From the NCBI GenBank assembly GCA_009823505.1, contig VZQC01009956.1, forward strand, positions 1,794,506 through 1,858,505: DNA of 64,000 nucleotides, in the 5' to 3' direction. The stretch is from Rhizomys pruinosus (taxonomy: Eukaryota > Chordata > Mammalia > Rodentia > Spalacidae). The position numbers were made by a program, and so were the translations under genes. Below are positions 46,006-56,984 of this stretch, piece after piece. A model generated the notes under the pieces. The model was not told where the DNA came from. It ran no database searches and saw nothing but the letters and a program-made list of their open reading frames with translations. Position 1 is the first letter of the stretch. Every line of letters begins with the position of its first letter.

Positions 46006-46866
46006 ATGAGCTTCCATGCCCTACCCACACTCCCAGATTTGGCAAGTCAGAGGCTGCTGAAGGATGAAGTCTTGGCCATCTCTGCTCTTCAGTACCTTCC
46101 AAAGGAACTTGTACCACCTTTGTTTATGGAAGCCCTTGTTGGCAGAAAAATGAAGGTCCTGTGCGAGATGGTGGCAGCCTGGCCCTTCTCCTGCCTTCCT
46201 GTGGGGGCCCTGATGGAGATACCCGACCTGGAGACCTTGGAGGCTGTGTTGCATGGAGTAGATAAGCTGTTGACATGCAAGGTTCACATGAGGAGGCGGA
46301 AACTTCAAGTACTTGATTTTCAGAAAGTGCGGCACATATTCTGGAATATATGGGATGGAAAGGAGGATACTGGCAATTCTTTAGGGATTGTGAGGATGCT
46401 CCCTAGATATGCTCACTGGAGGTATCTCATGGTGTTGGCTCAGCTTTCCATCATGCACCATCCCAGTGGATATCAAGCATACTTGTTTCAGTGGGCAGAG
46501 CAGAGAAAGGGTTCCCTACGGCTGTGCTGTCCAAAGATGATTATTTACGTGGCATCTATAGACACAGTGCAACAGCTACTACAAACTGTCTGTCCAGAGT
46601 CTATAGAGATGTTGGACCTGTATTCCTGGTGGACTCTGTCCACCTTGGAATGCTTTGCGCCATACCTGGGTGAGATATTTAATCTTCACAGATTCTTCTT
46701 CCATGCATGGATCAGCAGTGATGATGAATATGCCTCCCCACACTTACGGGAGATGTATGTCACTAAGTTCATGTCTCAGTTCTCAAAATTAAGCCATCTT
46801 CAACATCTCTACATGAATGTTTTAGAGCTCCATGTGGTGACATGCAACAATTGTTCAGGTATGTAA
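46006..46866 (+). pseudogene. PRAME-family gene, N-terminal exons (probable pseudogene)
   Basis: The frame starts ATGAGCTTCC and encodes a PRAME/Pramel-type N-terminus: MSFHALPTLPDLASQ, LLKDEVLAISALQYLPKEL, VPPLFMEALVGRK and AWPFSCLPVGALM. It then reads the RRKLQVLDF junction and a leucine-rich part (LSHLQHLYMNVLEL). PRAME proteins are leucine-rich-repeat proteins, some of which are substrate receptors of cullin-2 ligases and many of which are expressed in germ line. The two coding exons usually separated at the RRxKLQVLDL junction are joined here with no intron. A splice-donor-like CAG|GTATGTAAGG stands at 46858/46859, and the frame runs into it. Reading the last about 25 bases in another frame restores the family sequence, so a small frameshift is likely. 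The last exon is not found downstream on this strand. Confidence 0.85.
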
Positions 46867-47636
46867 GGATAGAGAGTTGTTTCTGCAGGCCAGAGCAAAC
46901 CATTTTCGTTAAATGAAAAATTAGTGGACACCCATGTTGCCAACTACTTTTGAATGGATTGTGAGGTAGCCATTAGAATATCTGAGCATAAGAATGTCTA
47001 AGCATGGCCTTGCTTCCCTTTCAACCAAATCATAGTTTCACGTGATACTGATGAAGGAGAGGACTGAAATGGGGAAGGGAATCTGTAAGGTAGAAGAATG
47101 GATGGATGGATCAGGGATTGTGAGGGTTGGTGTGACCTCTTGGTAGATTCCTGTTCAATCTAATGGGCAGAATATAGAAAAGATGGGAAGACACTGAAGC
47201 CCAGGTCAGCTGTGTGCAAAGACACATTGTGCCTATCATTTCTCATATGTGAAGGGCTGTGTTCAGCTCAGATCTTGAACCTGGAAACCAGCTGAATTGG
47301 TCAGTGACTGAGGAATACACGAGACTGAGAAACCAGGATCTCATACACTGTTTTACAACAACCATTCTGAGGAGATCCTTATTAACCAGCACTTCCAGGA
47401 ACAACATTAAGACATTTGTACTTCCCTTTTTGACTTAGAATCCACATGGAGAACTTGAACTGAAATGCATGTCTCAATGTTCTTCATGTAAACTGCAGCC
47501 ATTGTACTCTGAGCCCACTTCATCACCATTTCCAACACAGGGAACAGTTTCTGAAGCCACGTGCTATGGGTCCCTTTGATGTCAGGCCTGTCCCTAGTCC
47601 CTCACTTCTCAGTATCCAGAAGTAACATTTCCTTAT
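46867..47636. other. Intron/3'-flank sequence between PRAME fragments
   Basis: No gene. The left part would be the intron after the plus-strand donor, and the right part lies downstream of the minus-strand stop codon, so it would be 3' UTR or flank of the minus-strand exon. No clear repeat was recognised. Confidence 0.5.
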
Positions 47637-48485
47637 TTAGTGCCAAGAGCGACAAAGCTTGGTCTCCCTGTCATAGAAAGAGTGTGAAAAACACTTAAGG
47701 CACATGTCTGAGACAAACTGGAATGTCTTGGGCTGCCTTAGGGCTCTCTCTGCATCCATGATCTGGGAACAAATTAGTGTAAACATCTCTGGGATGATAT
47801 TACTCCTGTCATCATAGCACTCCACAGGGGCAGGGTACAGCTCCTCCGTCAACTGGCTTAGATTCGCAGTGTGCTGGAGAAGGTTCCTTATGACTGGCAG
47901 GGAGATGTTATTTTCTTTTTTTGGGGAGGGGGGGTTGTCACTTAGCAAAGTGACATCTTTTTTTATTTATTTTTATTTGTTTATTTTTAAGGGATTCTAC
48001 AATATAATGACACAGTTGTTTGCAGATTACATTGATGTTACTCAGTTTGTCATACAATTAAATAATTGGTGCATTTTGCAAGTATCTATGTCCAAAATTT
48101 GAACAACCCAAGCTTCCCATAGTCCAGTTGGAGAAGCTTGTATGCACAGGCATGTTGATCAATTAGGAGTCCAGACTATATTCCTGTAGTCTCATGACAT
48201 CTGATCATGGTGAGCTGGGAGCATTGGCTGAGGGAAGGCAGGAGGGCACTGAGCTAAAAGTCCCACATTCTGCAGTCTATCAATTTCAGGCTCTTCAGGG
48301 TATCTTAAACACTCTCCAGAAAAGCTACCAGATCCATAAAACATAAGCGGAAATCTGCCACATCCACATGTATCTTTTTCAGATGCTTCAGGTGACAGAG
48401 GCTCTGACACTCATGCAAATCCAAGTCACACTGTGAAAGAAGATTTTGAGTGATGGAGAGGGTCTCCAAGTGGGTCTTCACACAG
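47637..48485 (-). pseudogene. PRAME-family last exon, opposite strand, broken
   Basis: A splice-acceptor-like pyrimidine tract ending CCGTAG (48486-48491) precedes exon sequence reading CVKTHLETLSIT, then LRR blocks (LCHLKHLKKIHVDV, DTLKSLKLIDCRMWDF, SALLPSLSQCSQLTM). After an L1 insertion it continues with ISLPVIRNLLQHTANLSQL, ELYPAPVECYDD and the FYDRETKLC ending, stopping at TAA 47637. At least two in-frame stops (TAA and TAG, near 48307 and 48255) replace expected residues, so it is a pseudogene. It faces the plus-strand PRAME fragment tail to tail. The exon phase fits the alternative frame at the plus-strand donor. Confidence 0.88.
47959..48194 (-). mobile_element. 5'-truncated L1 3' end inserted in PRAME exon
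   Basis: 236 bp with a poly(T)/TTTA tail on the left, so minus-strand. TGACATCT flanks it exactly (47951-47958 and 48195-48202). It interrupts the PRAME last exon. Confidence 0.85.
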
Positions 48486-48491
48486 CTACGG

Positions 48492-48924
48492 AGAGAAAAA
48501 GAGGTTTGTTATGGCAAATGCTGGTAGACAGCATAGTGGTCAGACTGAAATAGAGGGAGAAGATGACAGATCCCAAAGTCACTCTCACCATGACTAAACT
48601 CAATACCCAGGATGTTGCATATTATACATCCTTTACTCAAGTCACTCTTTTCTAGGCAGAGACTTATTATCATCCCTGATGGATAGATTCAGTTGTCACC
48701 CATATCTGGGGTCATTTTCTTGACTGTTGAATTCCTGATCCTCTGGTCTATTCTTGAGTACTAAAACTACTGACCCAAGCTACCATATGAAGTTTTTGGC
48801 CTCTCAAACTTCTAATAGATGGGCAGTTTTCATGTTCTGGACTAAAGTCTGTATGGACAGCTTTTGTTATCCAGTTGTTACACGTGAGAGGAGAGAAGTG
48901 CCAAGTGGGGTATTTCCTTTATCA
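48492..48924. other. No recognised feature
   Basis: This would be intron sequence upstream of the minus-strand PRAME exon. No gene or clear repeat seen. Confidence 0.4.
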
Positions 48925-49155
48925 GACTGGCCTGTGAGAAAGTGTGAGGTGTTGTCTTGACTTGAGTGATGTGGGAGGGACGCTGGGTGGAGCCACCCAG
49001 TGGCAGGTGGCCCCAGGTTACACCAGAAAGCAGATGAGCACAGCTCAACTGAACAGCCCTGGAAATCCTGGTTCTTGCTGTAGTTCTGTCCTGGGCCTGC
49101 TTTAGTGTCCCTCATGATGAGGTGTAACCTGTAAGTGAAATAAAACTTTCAGGGC
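48925..49155 (+). mobile_element. Old MaLR-type LTR fragment
   Basis: Blocks such as GATGTGGGAGGGACGCTGG and the GTGAAATAAAACTTTC polyadenylation end resemble the LTRs at 8658-9065 and 37897-38303, but are much more diverged. Confidence 0.5.
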
Positions 49156-49164
49156 CAAAAAAAA

Positions 49165-49985
49165 GAAAAAAACTTCCCTAAATTAAGTAAAGACTTAACT
49201 ATAGAGATTTAAGTAAAGACTTAACTATAGAGATTCAAGAAGCACATAGAACATCAACTAGAGATTATCAGAATAGAAAATCCTTACAGCATATCATAGT
49301 AAAAGCATTAAATGTACAGAATAAAGAGTGCACTGAAAGATGACAAAGGAAAGCAATATTACATGTAAAGAAAAACCTATCAGGATCACAGCTGACTTAT
49401 CAATGCAAACTATGAAAGCCAGGAGAGCCTGAACCAAAGTAGTCTGAGTTCTAAATGGCCATGGATGTCAACCCTGAATACTGTATCCAGCGAAACTATC
49501 TCCCGTGGTTGAAGGGGAACAGAACATTTTTTTCATGACACAAATAAGCTGAAGGAATCCATGTCTACCAAACCAGCCCTACAGGGAATACTTGAAAAAA
49601 TATAAAGGACCAAAAATAGTAATGAGTATACTCAGAGGCTACAAAAAAAAGTAGTGTATAATAATAGAAACACAAAATTGGGGCACAAACATAAATAAAT
49701 TAAAATGAGAATATCCAATACATATCTTTCAATAATTACATTAAATATCAATTGCTTCAATTTCTCTGTCACAAAACACAGATTACCAGAAGAGATCAGG
49801 AAAGAAAACCAAATCTTTTTGTTGTCTTCAAGAAACTCATCTCACCTTCAATGATTGACACTAACTTAGGGTGAAAGGATGGAAAAATATTCCAAGCAAA
49901 TGGCTCTAAGAAGCAAGTGGGTGTTGCAATTCTAATTTCTGACAAAATAGACTTCAAATTAGAACTAATATGAAGAGACAGTGAT
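49165..49985 (+). pseudogene. L1 ORF1 C-terminus to ORF2 start fragment
   Basis: Plus-strand sequence with ORF1 C-terminal blocks (ATGAAAGCCAGGAGAGCC, CTGTATCCAG) and then the ORF2 endonuclease start to about 49985. Many stops. A 25-bp unit starting AAGTAAAGACTTAACTATAG is tandemly duplicated at about 49184-49234. Confidence 0.75.
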
Positions 49986-50040
49986 TAGACTTTTTACTCA
50001 GAGGTTGGTTTACCTAGAGCCATGTCACTCTTGGCTCTCC

Positions 50041-50067
50041 AGTGCCTTTCTTTCTTTCTTTCTTTCT

Positions 50068-50114
<47 letters not shown>

Positions 50115-50235
50115 TTTTTCTTGAGACAGGGTTTCCCTGTAGGCCCTGCTGGCCCAGAACTCACTATATAGATAAGCCTGCCCTAGAACTCCCAGATATC
50201 CTCTTCCCAAATGCTGAAATTAGAGGGTGCCACCA
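50041..50235 (-). mobile_element. (CTTT)n/(TTTA)n tail and reversed B1 SINE
   Basis: CTTT repeats (50046-50068) and TTTA repeats (50069-50118) are followed by reversed B1 sequence (GAGACAGGGTTTCCCTGT start, GCCCTAGAACTC). The microsatellite is the expanded tail of the B1. Confidence 0.82.
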
Positions 50236-50984
50236 CCCCAACTCCATTTCCTTTCTTAATTGCCAAGTCCTTTATTGCCTACCCCCAGCTTGTCACCTGA
50301 ATGATGATGGTGACCAGCCAACCATTGGTTCGCTCACTGGTCAATAGCTGCTCACAGGCCCATTCCCTGGCAAGAGGGGTGTATTGTAGTGCAGGATAAT
50401 AGGATGATCACAACCACCTCCTGGATGTGCCTGCAATCAGGCCCCTCCACCCCAAGGTTGCCAAGGGTCATGGTGCTCCAGTGTGTGAGCACCACATGTC
50501 TGCCTGCCCTGCTGTACTTTGGGGGTTTGTATATTCTTCATTCTACAAGGCTTTTGTAATCATTACATGATTAATTTGAGACTACAGACTTCTGTTCCCA
50601 TGATTGGTATGAAAATTTCATTGAAGAAGACTGATATAAATTACAAGATTTTTCCCTAGGCAATTAATGCGTTGTGATTACATTCTAAATTATACCATTC
50701 AATGACTATCATTTGTTTGCCCCTAGTTTGTAGAAGTACATATGTGTTTGTATAAACTTTCCTTCCAGTGACTCTATTTATTTATTATAATTTTCACTAA
50801 ATAACTAGCTACACCACTGGCAAATATGGCTAGTAATTTTTACTTTTCTAAGATATAGTCTTTTCATTTTATATAATCCTTAATATTCTGACATATACAT
50901 TACAATATTAAGGGTCAGTTGTCATAGCAAGTATCTCCGTCTGGTTGATTAAAAATGTTTAAATCATTTTGTTTCTTTTTAACA
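50236..50984. other. No recognised feature
   Basis: AT-rich with a GC-richer start, and no credible gene or element. Confidence 0.4.
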
Positions 50985-51085
50985 TTTCTGAGATAGGACC
51001 TCGCTATTTATCCTTGGGTGAATTTGAACTCATGATCCATCTGTTTCACCTCCAAAGTTCTGTGTTACATTACTGTACCTCAAAG
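50985..51085 (-). mobile_element. Diverged B1-type SINE
   Basis: Reversed, degraded B1-like sequence (GAGATAGGACCTCGC start, TGAATTTGAACTCATGATCC block). Confidence 0.5.
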
Positions 51086-51094
51086 CCTTCTCCA

Positions 51095-52165
51095 TGACAC
51101 ATTCTTTTAAAGAAATTTTATTGAATAATTTTGAATTTCATATAATATATTTTGATCATATTTAGAACTCCTACCCTATCTGCCCTCCTCGTATATTCCC
51201 TCTAGCCACCTTATTTCATATATCTTGTGATATATAAATGCATGTGGAGTGAAATTTGTATGACCAAATGTCCCTTGAGGTGAATCAATTCACTTGAACT
51301 TTGTTAACCTATTCCATGTCATACCTTTAAGGAAAACTGATTTTTCCCTCTCCTAGATGTTATTGGCTTCCAATCGTTCCTTAGCCAGTGTTGGGGCTTT
51401 CTTGCCCACTTCCCCACTTCTATGTTGGGATTTTGTCAGGCTTGAGCTTGCATAGGTCTGCACACTGTTATCATTGTTCAGATGAGTAATTCCCAGCTGC
51501 CTGAAAAATTATATTTCTTTGTGAATATCTATCATCAAAGTTCTTACAATCTTTCTGGACCTCTTCTACAATGTTCACAGATCCTTGGGTGGTAGAGGTT
51601 TGGTATAGATTTCCTATTCAGGAATAAGTACTCTGCAGTCTAATTCTATGCATGTGATTAATTGTGGATTTCTCGGTTAATCACCATCTGTTGCATGAGG
51701 AACATTTACTGGTGAAAGTCAAGAAGTGAATTAGTATTCTCTTTGCCTCTGGTTCCACTATGTTCTCTGAGCCTTAGGTGTAGAGGTTGCATTGTTGACA
51801 TGTCATTCAGGGCAGGTCATTTTACAAACACATGATCTCTATATCTGACCAGCTGTGGAATTTACTCCAAAACACAGGACTTCATCAAGGTAGCTGCAAC
51901 TGACCTAGAAGACATCTTCTTGAGGAGTAGCTCTCATAATATCGAAAGATACTATACATACTGCCAAGGGATAAAAACCAGTCAAGTATCCCAGGTAGCT
52001 GTCAAGCCTATGAACCACAACAATAACCAGCCCCCAAAATAATCTCTTCTAGTGTAGTAATGGCACTTCTATCTTGAAAGTAATCAACAACTGTCTGATT
52101 GGACCTCACACTCAGTGGGAGGGAACTCTTGTGTGGTAATGTAAGCATTGCCAAGCACATGGCCA
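51095..52165 (-). mobile_element. L1 3' UTR fragment (Lx-like)
   Basis: It matches the blocks at 4853-6170 in similar order (ATTTTATTGAATAATTT start, TTAGGTGTAGAGGTTGCATTG, CATCTGTTGCATGAGG). The last part (51880-52160) appears in the opposite orientation to 10204-10380, so at least two fragments are joined. Confidence 0.5.
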
Positions 52166-52712
52166 GAGATGGAAAAGGCCTTAGAGAAAAACATACTTTT
52201 GTCACATCCCTATGTCAATGTAATTTCTTTCTGTATTCTAAGTACATATCCTATATTTACAAAGTGTAACTCTTACTCCTCATCAAAGAAGATTCTTTTT
52301 GCAACAGTTGGAGACTATTGGGAACCTTTTATATTATACTAAAAATAATCATAATTTTCTGTCTCATTTTTCTTTTTTTGTTTTTGGCAGTTCCTATATC
52401 TTGTTAAAGTTTAGATATTTTACATAATGCAATTAATTGGCGACAGAAATCATATTACACTGCCAGAATTTGTTTTTATTGTGCCAAGTTGCTGCTGTTT
52501 TTTAAAAACATTCTTCTAGATCTTTGGATGGGGAATATAAAAATTATTTAAATGTCTTAATCCAATCACTATGCCAACCTTTGCCAAAGATTGTGTGTCT
52601 GTATGTACAACCACAGGCATTTGAGGAGTTTACAAATTTCCATTCAATTTTTGAATACATGGAACCATTTAGAAATGAGAAGCTATGGCCTCCTCAAGTC
52701 TTTCCTGAGATA
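52166..52712. other. No recognised feature
   Basis: AT-rich sequence. The short frames here show no family signature. Confidence 0.4.
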
Positions 52713-53080
52713 CAAGTTGTGGTGGTTTGAATGAGTGTCCCCCATAGGCTTTAAGTATTCAGACATTTGTCTCCAGTTGGTGGCACTGTTCTTGGAGGTC
52801 TTAGAAGGTGTGGCCATGCTGGAGGAATTATGTGACTGTGGGCAGGCTTAGTGAGTTTAACAAGCCTCGTGGTCTCCAGTCTCTCTATCTTGGCTTCCTC
52901 TGCTCATTACAAGATGTGACCCTTGGCTTGCTGCTCCAGCTCCAGCTGCCATGCCTCCTGCCACAATGGACTCTAATTCCCTGGAACCGTCAATTGTAAG
53001 TTCAAATAAACTCTTCCTTTTATAAGTTCCTTTGGTCATGGTGTTTTATCACAGCAAAGAAAAGTGACTAATACACAAGT
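52713..53080 (+). mobile_element. Solo MaLR LTR with 5-bp target duplication
   Basis: LTR 52718-53075 (358 bp), TGTGGTGGTTTGAATGAG to GACTAATACA, flanked by CAAGT on both sides (52713-52717 and 53076-53080). No internal sequence, so it arose by LTR-LTR recombination. It is a close relative of 282-640. Confidence 0.92.
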
Positions 53081-53237
53081 GTATCCACATTTGCACCCAT
53101 AGACAGCCTGACTAATCAATTAGACCATTTGGACTCTAGATTCTGACATAGATTTTCAAAGAACCTATAGATATCTCCTTTTCTCAGTATTATTAATTTA
53201 AACTAGTATAAAATATGTTTCATTATGACATTTTTGT

Positions 53238-53473
53238 TTGGGGTTTTTAATTTTTTTTAATTTATTATTTTTTATGTGTAGGAGTGTACTGTCTGCATGT
53301 AGGTTGGTGCACCCGTGTCGTGCAATGCTGTGGAGGTCAGAAGAGGGCATCAGATTCCCTGGGAACTGGAATTAAAGACGGTTCTCAACTGCCATGTGGG
53401 TGCTGAGACTTGAACCTGGGTCCTCTGCAAGAGCAGTCGGCACTCCTAACCGCTGAGCCATCTCTCCAGCCCC
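53238..53473 (-). mobile_element. B3/B2-type SINE with target duplication
   Basis: Minus-strand SINE. ATGACATTTTTGT (53225-53237) and ATAACATTTTTGT (53474-53486) flank it with one mismatch. Confidence 0.9.
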
Positions 53474-53601
53474 ATAACATTTTTGTAAGTATAGATCTTA
53501 GACATTGCTACTATTCACACAGCACCCTCCATGTCCCCTTCTCACTGATCCTTTCATTCCCTCAAACAGAACTCATTCTTTAGTGCAATGTGTTCGGGAG
53601 G

Positions 53602-53604
<3 letters not shown>

Positions 53605-53646
<42 letters not shown>
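53605..53646. repeat. (AT)n microsatellite
   Basis: About 21 AT units. The 63-codon frame across it is an artefact. Confidence 0.95.
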
Positions 53647-53648
<2 letters not shown>

Positions 53649-53668
53649 ATAAATGTATTTTTACAGAT

Positions 53669-54330
53669 TTTTTTCAAGTATCACAATGTTTATTGATAGA
53701 TACAAGTATATCAAATCAAGGCATGAACATGATCTGATAAATTAAGTAGACCTAATATCAATACTATAATAAGGGAACAATTCAAATTCCCACCATTTTT
53801 TTCACACCCACAAATACCACATCAAGGGCATTAACGATCTCTCAAATCTGATCAGTTTTGTGCAAGTAAACCATTTTTCTTTTTAAAAAGGCTTGTGCAC
53901 TTGCCCAGGATCAAGGATATTGAAATCTACCACAGAAAGCCCATTACTAGAGGTAGAAATACAGGCAATATACTATTACGGCAACAACCATCAATTACAG
54001 TTAAGGATTTTCTGTAACAACCAAATGGATAATCTAATATTGCAACAACTCAAGTATTACTGAGCAGAGTGCATTTCTACAATATTCAGTGTTGCTATTC
54101 AGTTTTCTAACTTTAAACACCCTATGATAACTGGCAGCAAAGAAGTTCCTTGCAATAGACTGCCTCTGCTTGAGAACTTATGATGTAATTATTGCATGCT
54201 GCTAATATACTATCTAAACATTAAAGATGCTCCTAAAATATTTGATGGTAGACTATGATTAAGACATTACACTACAAAAAACCTTATGCAGAAGGAAACC
54301 CTTACCGACGTGCTTCTGCTTTAAATATTG
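53669..54330 (-). pseudogene. Probable retrocopy of a 3' UTR (unidentified gene)
   Basis: On the minus strand the sequence ends with an AATAAA (about 53690-53695), 20-odd bases later an A-rich run, as at an mRNA 3' end. The upstream 600 bp are AT-rich, stop-filled and 3' UTR-like, with no coding frame. It could be the tail of a processed pseudogene or old unique DNA; the source gene was not recognised. Confidence 0.35.
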
Positions 54331-54560
54331 TGCCCCCAAATGAAGTCCAGTAAGCATGTGTCCTGTCTTGATCCTCCTGCATTGGCCTCCATGATTCTGT
54401 CGAGGTAATCCAACAATGGCAGTCAATATTCTGACGAGGCTGAATTCCCATTATCTGCTTAGTTCACAAGCTGGGTATCTCAGCAGTCCTCAGTCCACAT
54501 TGGAAGGCTAAAAAGTAAAAAAAGCTGTATCTCATGTCTTCGAGGAGTCCCCAAAACAGT
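54331..54560. repeat. Dispersed repeat, probably LTR-related
   Basis: The first 100 bp match 44700-44815. The following part (GCTGGGTATCTCAGCAGTCC and CCACATTGGAAGGC) recalls MT2/ERVL LTR blocks such as GGCTGGATGTCTCAGG at 11184, so it may be an old ERVL-type LTR. Confidence 0.35.
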
Positions 54561-56205
54561 GGCATCCACAGAGCATATGCGCCTGCCTGTAAGAATTGAA
54601 GATAGGCCAAACAACTTTCTTTTTTTCTTTTTGTCTTTTTACTAATATCTCAAGATTTGTGTCTACATTACAGTTTCTCTGGTCTTATTGATTATTTATT
54701 TCTGGTTGTACTTTCCTTCTGGATGCTTAAGGCCATATAGATAGCCCAGATTAACCAAGGTTTTGTTTTGTTGAGGTCAGTTGAGGATCTGGTCCTCAGG
54801 GTCTCTCAGGGTATTTATACCAAATGCTGGGGTATGTATTTTTAAGTAGCTGAACAGTCCTTTTTTTGACTATATGTTACCATTGCCTAAAATATCTACA
54901 ATATAAAAGATAAGATGTGTTTCATGTTCTTTTTAACTTCTTTCTTCCAAAATTTTGGCAGTTGAAAGATAAGATTATTTGTACTTTGTTACAGGAGAAC
55001 TCAGAGTCCAGTCAAATAAACACACACTAAAAATCTAAAACTATAACTTTAACTACATTGAACACAAGACAAACAGGAAGCAGAGGGGTTCCTGTTTGGG
55101 GTCTTGTCAGTCCCAGCCCGACATGGTCATTTATGGGCATTGATTTTCAAGTTTACTCTGAACCTGTTGTTAGACGTAATTAAGATAAGTTGAAATACTA
55201 TAGAATTTTCTTCTCTTACTGGCATTCAATTATTTTCCTTAAATATTTTCTTCTTGATGTATCACAGGCCTGCAGCTAATTTCCAGAGCTCTGCAATTTT
55301 CAGTTTTTATAACTTTTTCCAGTGCTTTCATGGCTTTGATAGAAAAGCAGATTTCCATAACCTTACCACTCTTCTCTAATTTTCAGCCCAATTCTCTGGG
55401 GATGTTTCCTCTCTGAAATTTCACTCGCAGTTAGAAGCTATTTGTATAGCCAGGAACTCTGACCTCATTTTTCTCTGTTTTAATGTTATTTGATTTCAAC
55501 TGAACCTCATTCCTTTGCACTCAAATGATAGAAAATTCCCACAGGGAAAAACCACAGCGAAAAATGTAGTTAACCTTATGTGCTTCCCTTCTTCCAAGGG
55601 CTGTAGATCCTCAATTGCTGGCTCACTGCTTGCTTCCCCATGTAACATATCTTCCCTTAAATTTCTTTCACATTCCCCTTAAAGATAACTGATGAAATAG
55701 ATATAGCAACTTACAGAAGGCAGTTTTATATCTTTCAAAAGATATTTATATATTTTTTACAACTTTCAAAAGACAATTTATATATATTTACTTTTAGGAT
55801 TTGAGCTCTCCACTAAATTACTAATTATAAAAGGCTAGTTAAGGAGAAGTGCATATTGTAAAACCCACTTTATCTATAATGGCCGAGTGATGTTCTAGAA
55901 TTCCCTATAGTGTTCTAGAAATGTTTCTGTAGGAAACCTCAAAACTGTGCCTGGTTTGTCAAGACATGTACTTTGGATGGAAAAAATGAATACCCAAGAG
56001 CAGTTAAGTAAAAATTTCAAGATATTGTAGTCTATTTAGAATAAGAGTTATCAAACTTGTTGACATTGAGAACTCTTTGTCCATACTCGAAGTCATTGTT
56101 AATTCAAATTAATTTTTGTTTCTAATGAATACATTTATTAGGATTTAACATGTAACAAATTAAAGCAAAATAACTGTTTATCTTTTGATTCTTTAACAAT
56201 AAAAA
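54561..56205. other. No recognised feature (about 1.6 kb)
   Basis: AT-rich, no open frame with a family signature, no clear repeat ends. Probably old unique or decayed repeat DNA. Confidence 0.4.
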
Positions 56206-56208
56206 TAG

Positions 56209-56440
56209 GGGGCTGGAGATATGGTGCAGCGGTTAAGAGCATTGGCTGCTCTTGCAGGGTATCTAGTTTCCATTCCCAGCTCTGAAACAGAGGCTAAGAA
56301 CAATTGGTAATTCCAGTTCCAGGAAATACAATGCTCTTTTCTGACCTCTGTGGGCACTGCATGCATATGGTGTACTTACATACATGCAGCAAACATTCAT
56401 ATACATAAAATAAAAATAATAAAAAAGTTAAATAAAAATA
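56209..56440 (+). mobile_element. B2/B3-type SINE
   Basis: Starts GGGGGCTGGAGATATGG, keeps the tRNA-like AGCGGTTAAGAGCATTGG box A region and the ACATACATGCAGCAAAC 3' part, and ends in an A-rich tail (AATAAAAATAAT). Confidence 0.9.
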
Positions 56441-56689
56441 AAGCCACTATACACTAGCATAAGCAGTGTTATTACAATTACCACATTTTCAAAAATTAAG
56501 TGCTGGATTGGTATTGCTAACTTTTTTAAATCTCTAAATCTCTTACATTATAATGTACATCTGAATCCACATATCTGCCTCTACTTCCAATGTGTAGCAT
56601 TATGTGGTTTTGATTTATGTACATGAAAATAATCTACCCTCAGATAGATTTAGAGTCAAAGTAGTCATGTTTTAAGAATTTCTTCATCT

Positions 56690-56960
56690 GACCTGGAAGC
56701 CACCTCCCCTGAAGGTGAATTCTCATAGCTTTGGAAAGCACTATACAAGCCACTAAGGGAAAAAATCAATCAACAGTCAAACATCAGCCTCAAGATAAAA
56801 TATCCATGTTAATGCTTAACATATCATACAACATTAGGGCGATAATGACACTTTATCTTGGGAGAAATCAGTGGCTAATTGGACCTAAAGCCCACACAGT
56901 GGAAGGAAAGTCATGGGTGGTATGGTTAACATAGTCAGATGCACACAATTGAAGAAGTCA
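56690..56960 (+). mobile_element. L1 3' UTR fragment
   Basis: Matches 51880-52160 in the same orientation (GAAGCCACCTCCCCTGAAGG start; CTAATTGGACCTAAAGCCC). Confidence 0.5.
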
Positions 56961-56984
56961 TAGACAATTCCATGAGGGAGCATA

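Noticed and set aside
46006..46866. Intact PRAME-family gene
   Set aside because: The N-terminal frame is open, but it runs into the intron after a probable frameshift, and the only last exon nearby is inverted and has stops.
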